Source: Paralichthys olivaceus (taxonomy: Eukaryota; Chordata; Actinopteri; Pleuronectiformes; Paralichthyidae). Taken from it: 64,000 nucleotides of DNA. Location: the NCBI RefSeq assembly GCF_024713975.1, contig NC_091112.1:330001-394000 (forward strand), written 5' to 3'. The notes below the pieces were generated by a model. The model was not told the DNA's origin and searched no databases. It saw only the letters and a list, made by a program, of their open reading frames with translations. Shown here piece by piece: positions 34,965 to 45,797 of the stretch (positions are counted from its first letter, which is position 1; every line of letters starts with the position of its first letter). Made by a program: the position numbers and the translations under genes.

Positions 34965-35770
34965 TAAAGATACATTACAGTGCAGTTGACAGGTTTCTAC
35001 ATGAACGATTGAACTTTTGACTTGAAATTCTGTGACGATCAAACTTTAAGGAACTCGATGTTCTTCGAACTTCATTCGTTTTATATAACTGCTCTGCTTT
35101 TATTTGGCTAACTCCACTGGTCACATGATCCTCGTTACTCTCATCATTTTCTTAAACAGCGCAGCGGGGAAATGGAGGAAGGACCATTTAAACTGTTGCA
35201 CATCCACATTTCAGAGGCAGATGAGGTTCCTTGGACTCATCAGCAGGAACCAGCAGTTTGTTCTGTCAGGACTCAGTTTACAGTCGTACCAGGAAGTCTA
35301 TTGAGTAAGCCATACCATAGAGACGTCCAGCTGCTGGGAAGGGGGTGGGGTGTTTTAACGGACGGACAAGGGAATATAAAGGGGTGGGGTTATTGCCATT
35401 AATGGCATCACTCCCCTCAGTTTCTAATTGGTTCATATCAGTGGAGGGCTGCTGAGCGCTCACCTTTAGTCCAACTAACATGCTAACACATGCTGGGGGT
35501 ATGATTATGGCTGGTTTCTCAGTCTGAAGTGTTGGCTAGTAGTCATCCAGTCTGAAGTGTTAGCATGTTGGCTTGCCGTCTAAAATTTAAAGTGTTGTGT
35601 CAGTTTTACTGTTCGCCAATCTGTTAGCATGTTAGCTTACTGAAGGTGTAAGGACAGGTTTGTATTAGCAGTAGTCATGTCAGTTAGCTTGTAAGCTAAC
35701 TTTAGATGATGGGTCTGGGTAGTACTCGTAGTATTTATGTGTCAGTTAGCATGTTAGCCCCCGCAGGTTG
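33001..35770. other. Intergenic DNA between rims2 and lrp12
   Basis: I found no convincing exon of DCSTAMP, DPYS or any other gene. A fragment at 33160-33345 ends with the dispersed-repeat words (GTCGTCCATCTTTATTTACAG). The segment 33480-33830 is CpG-rich, with open frames on both strands but no recognised protein. A GT/TA microsatellite lies at 34917-34962. The block 35460-35765 is dense in GTTAGC/GCTAAC words. A minus-strand AATAAA (35099-35104) is a possible but distant lrp12 polyadenylation signal. Confidence 0.55.
34917..34962. repeat. (GT)n(AT)n microsatellite
   Basis: About seven GT units pass directly into about 15 AT units. Intergenic. Confidence 0.95.
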
Positions 35771-38700
35771 TTAGCAGAGCAGCAGCAGCTCGTCGTCACT
35801 GCTCTCCATCTTGCCTGTGGCCTCCAGACAGGCGTCAGGGATCTGTGCTGTGTGGACGATCCCACAGTGTTCACACGGGCCATCCCGCCCTCGGTGATGG
35901 CGGTGGGCATGGCCTGTGGAGGAGGAGGAGGGGTGTGGCTCCAGCAGCGGTCGATGGACCTCGCTGACCAATGATGAGGAGTCAGAGTCGGACACAGGGA
36001 TGAGAAGCTCCACATCTTCTTCCTCGTCTCTGCTCCCACGTCGCTCAGGAGCTTCAGACCCGTGTCTTCCTGTCTCCAGCTGACGAAGTGGGCTGTGATT
36101 GGTCCAGGTCTGGTTCTGACTGTTTCTGGTCAGGTTCCTAGCGAAACGGTGCAAGTTCTGGGCCAGACGCTGTAGGGCAGAGGTGGGCGGGGCCTGTATC
36201 TCTGAGGTATCATTGTGGCATTCAGGAACTGGATTGGGGGTTGCCATTGTGACAGGGCTGGAAGGGGGCGGAGCTTCTCTGGGCCTGTCACGACACCTAT
36301 CTCTGCCCGGTATTGGGGTCATAGGCGTCGCAGACGTTGTCACAGATACCACTGCCTCAACAGCAGTGGAGGGGGGGGTTTTCTGAGGAAGGGGGGCAAC
36401 AGGCCCGCCCACCGCACCCACACCTCTCTCCCTCCCTCGCTCACCCTCTGTGTCTGTATCGTCTGAGTCCGGAGACAGCAGGTCTGAACCAGAACTCCCA
36501 GTGCTACCAGTACCTGCGCTGTCCTCCAGGTCAGCAGAGACCAGAGCCAAAGAACCTGACCTCCGAGAGCGAGAGAAGGTGAAGAGCCGGCGCCAGAGAT
36601 TGCTATGACGACTGGAGGAAGGGAGTCTGAGGGAGGTGAAACCAAGCTGAGAGCGGACGGCCAGACGAAGGTTTTCAAGGACAGACGCCTGAGGAGACAG
36701 AATAAAAACCAATCAGACATTTCTACACTGACATTTATTTCTACAGGTAGGTGGGGGCGCTGTAACACACAACAAACTCCACAACATGAGCAAGACATGT
36801 TGCAGCTGCTGCTGAGGGAAGTCTGAGCAGGGCGGCCATCACAGTGTTTGGGTCAGAAACTGAAGCTAAGCTTCAAGTAGCACATACAAAAATTATTTCT
36901 ACCTGACTCCCAGAGCACACTGGGAAATCCTCCACAGGTGGGATCAGTCCCTGGGCAATCAGCTGACCATAAGAGGGTGGGGCTTCCCTCCTCAGTAGCT
37001 CCGCCTCAACTCTGGACAACTGAGTCTCAAAAGACCTGAAATGACCAATCAGAGAGCTGCAATCACTGAGAAGAAGTTACCAATCAGAGGAGGTGACAAG
37101 TAAAGGCGTTGCTGCGTCCGCACCTGCGTTCAAACATGCGAAGTGAGTAGAGTTTGCAGGTGCAGCCGAGGGCGATGACCAGGAGGAGGCCGCAGATGAG
37201 GCTGCCGATGACGGCAGCCGTGATGACTCTGGTGGGAACGATGACGGGACAGCTCTCCTCGTCACTGCCGTCTCCACAGTCGTCCTGAGCATCGCAAACC
37301 CACGACTCAAACACGCAGCGGTTATTCTGCAGAGGTCAAAGGTTAAATTGATGTTACTGAAAAATATCAATTTTCTGTCAGAACCTTAGCTCAGACACTT
37401 AATCTTGGTTTTGTTCAGGTTTATGTTTACTCAATTTTCAGTACCTTGCAGTGGAAGTTCCCAGGCTGACAGAAAAAGCAGTTCTTTTCATCAGAACCGT
37501 TGGGGCAGCGGTTTTGGTAGTTGCAACGGTCTGATCGAGGGTAACATGCTCCGTTTCTGGAACAGGGGAACTCGTCCTCCTGACATGAAGAACAGTTCAG
37601 CTCATCCCGACCGTTGGGACAGTGCCAGTAGCCATCGCAGCGCTGCTGCTCTGTGTAACAGCCCCAGTTCCCCCCACAGGGAACCTCCCAGGGCAGGCAG
37701 AACCCGTCCACCTTAAGAACACACACAGAGAGAGAGAGGGAGAGGTTAAACTGAGCCCACAGAAGCACACAATCCACCTTAAAAATGAACTTGAGCATCG
37801 AGTCAGAACCACAACAACAGATAAAGCAGAATCTGCTGATCCCAGGTCAAATCAAGCACACCTGGTACGTGACGTTGAACCCTCGGGCAGCGTTAATCTT
37901 ATCAGCATAGAAGTGAACTCGTAGCTGACCGGAAGATGAAACCACAGCCACCGGCGCTCTGGAGTCGAAGGCAGTCAACACCCTGAGGAGACGGCGAGGG
38001 TTCTCCTCGAGACCGTCGTAGACTTTCACATAGTCTCCATAACCTGTTCCATCGAGTTTAAAGTCTGTGAACCTCAGAATGACCTGCGGGAGGAGGACAA
38101 CATAAGTCCAGGGATGAGCTGGTGGAACTGAAACCCCTGTCAGGCAAATGTGATGAGGTCAGAGGTCAGATGTTACCTTCCTGTGGTCTCCGGTGTCGAT
38201 CAGCCAGGTGCAATTACTCCCTGGAGGATAAAAGTCAGGGTAGTTTGGAGAACTGAAGGAGCCGTAGAAGTTCCTCAACCATTCTCCACAGGTGGGAACG
38301 TCACAATCGATCTCATCACCGAGGTCCTGGGAAAATAAACAAGAGACACTCTAAATACTGTGATCGAGGGCTGGATAAAACACACAGCTCCAGGCGAGGG
38401 TGACTGAGCTGCTGTTACCTGACAGTCGATGCTGCCGTCGCAGCGCAGACTGTGGGGCAGGCAGGTGTAGATGCGAGTGTAGCGGGACAGGCAAGGGAAC
38501 TGGTTGAGGCTGCAGGGCTGGAAGGAGAAGGGCGAGTCCACACACAGCTCCTCGTCTGAGTTGTCACCACACTCATCCATGGAGTTACAGCGCCACCAGT
38601 CTGGGATGCACTTCCCGTTAGAGCAGTGGAACTGGTCCACATCACAGCTGGATGCCTCTGGTTTACCTACAACAAGGCCATATTGATTATTAGTTACTAC

Positions 38701-40565
38701 AACTGATGATGAGTCTTCACTCCTCCTTCATGGATCACCTGACACACAACTGACTGGCGATGGGGGAGGTCCCACACTACATAACCTTAAACCTGAGAGA
38801 ATCCTGAGCCCAACACAAACCCGACAGGCAATCTGTTTGTTCTGAGGGCCTGATGCAGCTAATGAAAGCTGGTCTGACTGTGTGTTACTCAGTCATTACA
38901 CTCAAACTATCAAATTCACACTGCACTAAGAAATATGTGAATCAGCCTCAGGAGGCTGAAACATCCCTGACAGGACCTGTATGTACCGAGTCCTCACCAG
39001 TGATGTAGGACAGTCTGAAGCCTTTTCCTGTCAGACTGTCATCAGAATGGAAGTGGATCCAGACATGGTCCTGGGATGACATGTAGGGTGGGGGCAGTGA
39101 GGAACCACAAACCCTCAGTCCATCCAGGCTCCTATAGCTGCTGATGGACATCCAGTCCGACGAGCAACGATGGGAACCCTGCAGGTCAAAGTCCTGGAAA
39201 CTACCAGAGGACACAAACAGAGAGTCACATTTATTTTATGGCAGAATCTGAAGGTAGTTCTTGGGTCAGATAGTTTCTAAATTTATTCTGATGAATTTAA
39301 ATTGTAAACATATGTTGACCTTAGTCTTTTTAATCCTTGTTGTGTTGAAGGTCGACCGCTGTGTTCATACTGAATTATTTTCTCTGACATCAGCTGTTAT
39401 ATGTTTTCTGTTGCAACCTTTAGCTGATGATGTTTTAATAGTTGTACACATTGGTGTGAGGGCATTAAGAATGACGTCCTGTGAAACTCATGGATATTTA
39501 TTGTGCTGTAACCGTGGAAAGAATCTGCACGTATGTCACCTGATGGTGATGGTGTCTCCAGGTCGAGCTCTGATGTTCCAACTACAGTTCAGTCTGGCTG
39601 GATACTGGAAGGGCCAACCAGGGCTGGTGATGATGCCACTGGATGCCCGCAGGAGCTCGGCCACGTCGCTGCAGGCTGGAAAGACAGAGAGAGATTTGGT
39701 TAGTCAAACTTCTGGTGTTTATTTTGGCCTGAGGGTTTTGTTTTGCAAATTTCTGATGCGTCATTGTGGTTGTGACCTCACCATTGGAAATTCCTGATAC
39801 ATAGACGTTGTCGCTCCTCTGAGAGGCAGCAATGCATCCTTGGAAAGCATTAGTGCACAGATAGTTAACAAGATGAGAACAAGAGCTAACATCACCTAAT
39901 CTCTTCTAGCTAACACAGAAGCTGCATGACAACATCATCGGGTCCAACAATCACAAAACTGAAATAAACTGACAAAGATTTTAATGTGACAACTTCAAAC
40001 AACAAAACAAGCTTGAAATCTAAATAAAATAATTTACCCATTATTATTTTAATTATAAAATTATAAAACAATAGGATTAGTCTTTCTAAACATATGTCAC
40101 ACAATTATATTCCGCAAACAAGCTCAAACTCAGTATGTTCAAGAATAAACCAATTTAACTGAATATGTTCAGATAAATAAGAAAATGTGGAAATTAGCTT
40201 ATTAAATAAACAAGTAATTAATAAGTCAACATGCAATATAAACCCCAGGGACTGTAAAATATGAACAGGATGGAAGTAATGTCTGCAGTGTAAAAGGATT
40301 ACACGTTTAATAAAATCAACACACATTCATCATGATCATTGTTTCCCATTTCTTTATTGAGTTCTTCATATTTGATGCTTCACCAACAAACACTGAAACA
40401 CAACACTACCCCTAAGATCCAGGAACTCGTTTCCTATTGGTTGATCAGTTAATTGATTAATGAGCAGTGGATTATTGACTCCATGTTTGTAACAGCTGGT
40501 CCAGAGTCAGTGGACTCACCTGACAGTATGAGCAGGTAGACGACCCCCGCTGATCTGAGGGCCAT
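35771..40565 (-). CDS. lrp12: Low-density lipoprotein receptor-related protein 12
   Basis: Eleven coding exons on the minus strand: 40565-40520, 39838-39782, 39675-39540, 39200-38998, 38666-38419, 38326-38177, 38083-37862, 37711-37445, 37326-37124, 37035-36903, 36688-35771 (stop at 35773-35771). The product is 860 aa, and human LRP12 is about 859. Order: signal peptide ([15 protein letters not shown]), CUB1 (about 38-150), two LDLa repeats (about 155-250), CUB2 (about 250-355), three LDLa repeats (about 360-470, each ending C-x-x-x-x-D-E-x-x-C), one membrane helix (about 477-500, [17 protein letters not shown]) and a 350-residue cytoplasmic tail ending [11 protein letters not shown] type I plasma-membrane receptor of the LDLR superfamily. 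The ligand is not established. Exon 2 is 57 nt. Confidence 0.95.
39782..39838 (-). other. lrp12: lrp12 exon 2, 57-nt symmetric exon
   Basis: The acceptor AAG before GATGCATTGC and the donor AATG/GTGAGG bound 57 nt, phase 1 to 1, encoding [11 protein letters not shown] just after the signal peptide. Human LRP12 has a 19-residue segment at this place that is absent from one isoform, so this exon is probably alternative here too. A nearer CAG upstream of AGGAGCG would break frame, which decides the start chosen. Confidence 0.75.
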
Positions 40566-41440
40566 GTTGCCTCCGATGGTTCCACTTGATGTCGGGTCGG
40601 ATCGTGGTGATGATCAGTGAACCTACAGTTGCATGTCAGCCTCAAACTCCTCTGAAGTGTCACTAAAGCTGCTCTCAGACCAGTGTTCGCTGGTTAAACA
40701 CACAAACACTAGATCATTGAACTGACTGTCCTGTCTATCATCTACGAGCTAACTAAGCTAACAGCGCTGACCTGCGCTCACATCATAAACCATCAGCTGC
40801 CGATGGAAACAAAGACAACTGATTCCTGCTGGCTAACAGCTAACGCTAGCTCTGCTAGCTAAAAGTACTGGACTGTTTCAACAACATTTCGCTTTGGGAA
40901 CGTGCTCGATGGACAAAACAATCCGATACATGATCAAAACCCGGACTGAAGCTTAAATTAACTGGACTGAGTAACGGGTTAGCTAACTACTACAGCCAGC
41001 AGCTAGCTAGATTAAATAAACAGAGGCTAGCTCTTTGGCTAGCCTGCTTCTTCTATACAAATCAATTGACCACAAACTAGCAGTTGGAGTCCGGCTAACG
41101 CGGCTACCATTAATAACACTGGACGGTTAGCTGGGACATTGTAACACAGCTAGGAGGGGAACCGGTCACCCGGGTTAACCAGAGCTAACCCGAGATAACG
41201 GAGACAAACACTGATGTTAGCGTCAGCCTGACGATATCGTCTGTTAGCTGTTAGCTTCTCCTTGTTTTTCTCATCTGTTAGCTGTTAGCTGGTTCCTATG
41301 ATCTGTTAGCTTCTCCTTGATCTTCTGAGCTGTTAGCTGGTTCCTATGATCTGTTAGCTTCTCCTTGATCTTCTGAGCTGTTAGCTGTTAGCTTTGTGTC
41401 GAGCTGGACAACTACAATGAGACTGTGACGTAATATCCAC
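40566..41440 (-). promoter_or_regulatory. lrp12: lrp12 upstream region
   Basis: The region upstream of the lrp12 ATG (40565) probably contains the 5' UTR and promoter. It is strikingly rich in GCTAAC/GTTAGC and GCTAGC words, and at about 41270-41400 holds two tandem copies of a roughly 48-bp unit (GTTAGCTTCTCCTTGATCTTC..GGTTCCTATGATCT). No TATA or clear ETS motif near the ATG was identified, and a non-coding first exon may exist. Confidence 0.35.
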
Positions 41441-42024
41441 CGACCAATCAACGACGAGATTCTCTTGTTTTTCTCTCTAATCCGCAAGATCAGATTAAAT
41501 AAACACATTAGTTAGAAAACATTTAGTCTTATTTCACATTAAACACATTTGTTTATGTTATAAATCAACTAAACCTTTAAATTATAAATAAACGGAACAT
41601 TTCTTGGTAAATGAATTGATCTGATTCCGTTAATTTCTGTTTTGAATTATAACTTTATTGACTTGTTGTTTTCTTCCATTTGAAAATCATGCAGCAGAGA
41701 TTCAGAGAAACAAGAAACATCCTTTGTTCCTTTGTGTTTTTGATAGTGTAGAAAAAACGAATCAATAATACTCTCTGAAGTGTAGAAGTATAAAGCACCA
41801 GGGTTATTCCACTTCAGTAAAGTTTCATTTAAATCACATACATTTTAGACTAAGTGGATATATAGATGTGTGTGTGTTGCTGTCTTTAGTATCCGTGGTG
41901 TAACCCTGTGTGAACAAGTTGACGTGTGGAACCTGTTTTCAAACACGTGAACGGAACATGTGTTTTCACATCTGTCCTGTGGGTCGGCACTTTCAGCTGT
42001 TCCATTGTTTCCTTTTCTCTGGAC

Positions 42025-42071
42025 TCCCCCCCCCCCCCCCCCCCCCTCACACACACACACACACACACACA
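42025..42071. repeat. Poly-C / (AC)n microsatellite
   Basis: Twenty-two C residues are followed by about 12 AC units. Confidence 0.95.
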
Positions 42072-42334
42072 GTGAAAGTCTCCATCTGCTGCTAGGTCAC
42101 CCCCACCCCCGCTGCATTAACAAATGTTCAGACAGAAGGTCAAACCCTGCCCACTGTGGAACCTGCCCATATGAGCTGATTGTTCCAGAGCGTGGTGGTT
42201 CAGTCTTCATGTTCATTTCATGTTGTTATGCTCCTGATCATTTGTCATCACGACACTAATATCTGATACCAACACTGTTATTTTGCTCTGATGACATCAT
42301 TAAGTCAGTCTGAGCAGAAGTGACGGTGGAGTGG

Positions 42335-42690
42335 AGGCGTGGTATCGAGGTCCTGCTGATACCACACTGGACCAATCCTGAGTCAATGTCAGCTGTCAAT
42401 CAAGACGTCTCAGAAGGTTTTTATATCATCAAAAACGAATTTAAACCAAACTGATCAGAAACACTTGAACAAACATCAGTGAGATAAGAACGAGCTGAAA
42501 TGACAGAAACATCTTTAACAAATATTTATTTGACGTTTACTTTTTGAGATGTTTAGTTTAGTCCATGTCCCACCCGCTCACATGGAGGAGGAGGGTTTAC
42601 GACCAATACTAGTCAGCAGTCAGGGGGTGCTTGATATGACTTGACCTTAGTCTTGCAGTTCTTTCATGACATCCATCTTTGTCAGTCTAT
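42335..42690 (+). repeat. Dispersed repeat, copy 2
   Basis: Collinear with 350-645 over most of its length (shared words listed there), with an insertion after GGTATCGAGGTCCTG and small indels. It closes on GACATCCATCTTTGTCAGTCTATGG, a phrase also echoed at 6920, 33325 and 45115. Confidence 0.75.
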
Positions 42691-43021
42691 GGTTCAAACC
42701 AGGAAATGCTAAATCAGGTTGGAAAAAACCTGATCCAGGAACCGTGTGTGTGCAGGTACAGACGAGTGAGTCGCTGTGTCTGCTCCTTAACATCTTAATG
42801 TTGGGAACGTCCAAACTCTCCTGGGAACAGAACCATCGCACTGGTTTATGTCCTGAAAGAATTCCAACTGCAGGTTTGAATTATTTGTTTATGAGCCTCC
42901 ACTGCTGTTGCTGCTGAAGCTCATTATTTAGTTTTGCAGAAATGCACCATGGCTGAAAGTTTTTATGTCCACATGCGTCTGACTCTTACAAATCAAAAAA
43001 CATGAATGTCTGCAGCAACAG

Positions 43022-44659
43022 CTACGCTGATGATGACACTGATGATGACACTGATGATGACGCTGATGAAGAGTTTTCTGCGTAGCTCCGCAGGAATTGA
43101 TCTAGACTGAGGACCGTCCCCCAGCCGACAGCAGGGTCCATACTGATGAAGTCATCCAGGTTCATGTGACTCTCTGAGGAAGATAGGCAACACAGTATGA
43201 TGTCATCACAAGGTCACATGGTATACAGTACATCATCATGGCATGCTGAGGTGACAGGTGGCGTCATATGACCTGCAGTGTGAATGGGGGGATATGGTGG
43301 TGGCGGCATCTTCCAGGACCCATCAGGTGCTTTCATGTGAGATCGATCAGACGCAAACTTCAACAGGAAGCTGTCAGCAGGAATGACACGCAACTTCCTG
43401 TTAAGAGGAGAAGAGTGAGATACCTGTGGCGTTCAGGTGTGTTTCCTGTGGCGTTCAGGTGTGTGTTACCTGTGGTACTCGGGTCTGATGCTGCGATCGG
43501 AGCGCAGGGCCTTGGCACCGTACAGTTTCAGGCTGCAGGGAAACGACAGCTCAGAGTCCAGATCATAAACTAGAGCGTCCGACTGAAGACCTCTGACCAT
43601 CAAGATCACATGATAGTCCTGAAATACACGGTGATGTCATCAGTAACATGACCATGACATCATTTCTGCTCCATGAGCTGTCTGTGACATCATCAAAAAC
43701 ACAGTAACACCACAGACCCAGATCACCGGCTGGTCTCCACATCCAGACTTCTGTTTCCACAGAGGAACCTGACAGGGAACAGAGAACTTACTGAACTTCA
43801 GCTTTAGAACCAGACAGAGAGCCTGAGAGAAGGACCTGACATTTATAGAACCTGACAGATGTTTTATAGAACCTGACAGATGTGGACGTTCTGTAGAGTT
43901 CCATTCAGTTTTATTTGTATAGCACCAAATCATGATATACATAACATCAAGGCTCTTTACATTGAAGGTCAAGAAGTTAAAAATATATAGAGAAACCAAC
44001 AGTTGCCACAATTCTCACCATTCGGTTCTCATTTGAGATGAAAACCACAGACAGATGTTCCAGTGGTGCGGTTCTCTCCTTCTTGACAAACTCACAAAGT
44101 TTCCAAACATTTTCTTCACTGTAAAACAACAACAGAACCAGTCAGACACCAGCAGAACCCCAAGCATAGTCCGAACAAACTCAAACAATCACCAATCTAC
44201 AGAGACACCTGATGAAGCCTCAGTCATGTGAGGATCAGCACGGACACAACTCTGTGTAGAACCTGATGTCCGGATCAACGCTCAGCAGCCAATCAGGTGT
44301 TAGAAGTCACTGCTGGATTAACAGAGACTCTACTGTGTCAAACTAAAATTCATTCATGTGAATTCATATTTTTTGACAAATGAATGAAGAATAAAAAATA
44401 TGTGCTGCAGCTTTCATCTTTGTTTTTTTACTGTTTGATCTTAAGAACCAACAAGAGTTGCATTTTACTTTGAAAGGAGCTTCTGGCCTCCACACAGGCT
44501 TTTAATTTGAAAGTGTCCAGTCGTTGATCTGCTGATATCGATCCCTGCGCGGATCAGTGATGTGTGTGGGTGATCACACTGATCGATCGGTCTTTACCAG
44601 TAACAGCTGCTGTAAACACAGTTTTCGCGGGTCGGTGTGATTCCGTCTTCACGCTTCAT
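43022..44659 (-). CDS. ntaq1: Protein N-terminal glutamine amidohydrolase
   Basis: Six exons on the minus strand: 44659-44598, 44118-44019, 43768-43718, 43618-43470, 43397-43273, 43173-43022 (stop 43024-43022), giving 212 aa against 205 in human. The enzyme deamidates N-terminal Gln to Glu in the Arg/N-degron pathway, in cytosol and nucleus. The signature V-I-W-D-Y-H-V is present, and the triad is visible as Cys21 (V-Y-S-S-C-Y-C-E-E-N), His74 (D-Y-H-V) and Asp90 (V-Y-D-L-D), corresponding to human Cys28, His81 and Asp97. The Cys21 codon is split TG/T across intron 1. The tail has [15 protein letters not shown], then a serine-rich end made by a 12-bp repeat that human lacks. Confidence 0.95.
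43901..43985. repeat. Fragment of a common fish repeat in ntaq1 intron 2
   Basis: TTCAGTTTTATTTGTATAGC and the following ACCAAATCATGATATACATAACATCAAGGC..TTTACATTGAAGG match a phrase widely seen in teleost non-coding DNA. A weaker relative lies at 26640-26700. Assigned from memory, without a library search. Confidence 0.45.
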
Positions 44660-44747
44660 GTCGACGCTTCCCGGAAGTGGTTGTAATACGTTACATCCTG
44701 TAGAGACTGTGCCCTTTCAAATTAAAAGTACAGGGCGCTTTGTACCC
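44660..44747 (-). promoter_or_regulatory. ntaq1: ntaq1 promoter with ETS motif
   Basis: CCGGAAGTG at 44671-44679 lies 12 bp upstream of the ntaq1 start codon (44659). This is the GABPA/ETS consensus common in TATA-less housekeeping promoters. The motif is certain. The function is inferred. Confidence 0.45.
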
Positions 44748-45084
44748 AACCAATAGAAAGCCAGGTGTCGTTCGCTTTATTTTCAGCGCGTCCCGTGCGG
44801 GCGGTTACTATGAAGGCAAACGACGTCACTTCAATCAAAAGTTTATCGGATCGCCAGCCAACATGCAGCAGCAAAGCCAAGGACCTCAAGTAAGTTTTTA
44901 TTATTTCAATAGTTTCATAACTGGATCAAACTTTGGAGTTAAGTGACGTCGTTTCCCTTCAGAGTAACCGCCCACACGGGACGCACTGAAGTAAAGCGAA
45001 CGCGCCCGCAGCGAGGCAGGTATGGCATGGTCCATTTCATTGGTCGACCAGTGACAACACGACACCTGGCTTTCTATTGGTCAG
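44748..45084. mobile_element. Inverted-repeat (foldback) element upstream of ntaq1
   Basis: ACCAATAGAAAGCCAGGTGTCG at the left (from 44748) is the reverse complement of CGACACCTGGCTTTCTATTGGT at the right (to about 45084). Inside, CGCTTTATTTTCAG..CGTCCCGTGCGGGCGGTTAC..ACGACGTCACTT (44770-44834) pairs with 44941-45003. The right arm carries an extra segment of about 55 bp. The arms could fold as a long hairpin around a loop of about 105 nt. Probably a small DNA-transposon derivative. No target-site duplication was confirmed. Confidence 0.65.
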
Positions 45085-45797
45085 GGACTTTTGACAGAGT
45101 TCTAACTCTGTTTATTTACAGTCTATGGTTGGAAACACAAAACATTCCGAGCCACAGGAGAAATGTGAGCAGACGACTCACGAGGCGCAGACAGCAGCCC
45201 GAGAGTGGAAGAGCAGGAGGTCTGTGACAATATATCTGAGTGCAAGCACAGTCCGAGCAGAAGCGGAGCACATCTGAGTGCAAACAGGAGCTATTTTAGT
45301 GCAAGGCCAGAGTTTTGATTGATTAAAGACGGGACGAAAACTCCATATTCCTTATATACTGAACCTGGTCCAGTCAAATACACACTTCAAAATAAAACTC
45401 TCATCCTATTTTATTGATAGACGGTGCTAAAGTAAACAGTTTATTTATATTCGGTTCGTTTTTTTAAACATTAACTTAACGTTAACTGTCATGTGTCTGT
45501 TTCTGTCGGCAGAATAAAAACAGCAGCTGAAGGAATAGAAAACTGATCTGAAGGACGCCAGCCTCCTGAATCACCACGGTAACAACACACAGCTGATGAT
45601 GCAACAAACTTCACAAAATGAATCAACAAAACAAACAAGTCAGAGAGTTTGAGTTTAATTAAAAACAAAGACAATAATAGTTTTGAGATTAGAGGTGAAA
45701 ACAGTCAAAATGTTTCTACAACAGCTTGTATCCTAGCAACCTCGTTGTTAGCTGGTCATCTGCTGGACAGATTGTTGGTTGGTTGTCGGGCAGGTTG
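45085..45797. other. Intergenic DNA between ntaq1 and bop1
   Basis: No exon recognised. It contains the second copy of the short repeat at 31058 (here 45222-45300, with an internal near-duplicate of ATCTGAGTGCAA) and the words CTGTTTATTTACAGTCTATGG shared with other repeats. The bop1 3' UTR enters from the right. A minus-strand AATAAA at 45410-45415 could end bop1 transcripts. Confidence 0.5.
45222..45300 (+). repeat. Short repeat shared with 31058-31135
   Basis: Near-identical to the rims2 intron 36 copy (TGACAATATATCTGAGTGCA, CAGTCCGAGCAGAAGCGG, CAAACAGGAGCT), and a few bases longer. Confidence 0.8.

Larger units (their letters stand above)
41441..43021. other. Gene-free stretch between lrp12 and ntaq1
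   Basis: No exon recognised. It holds a poly-C/(AC)n microsatellite (42025-42071) and the second copy of the 350-645 dispersed repeat (42335-42690). The ntaq1 3' UTR enters from the right. Confidence 0.6.
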
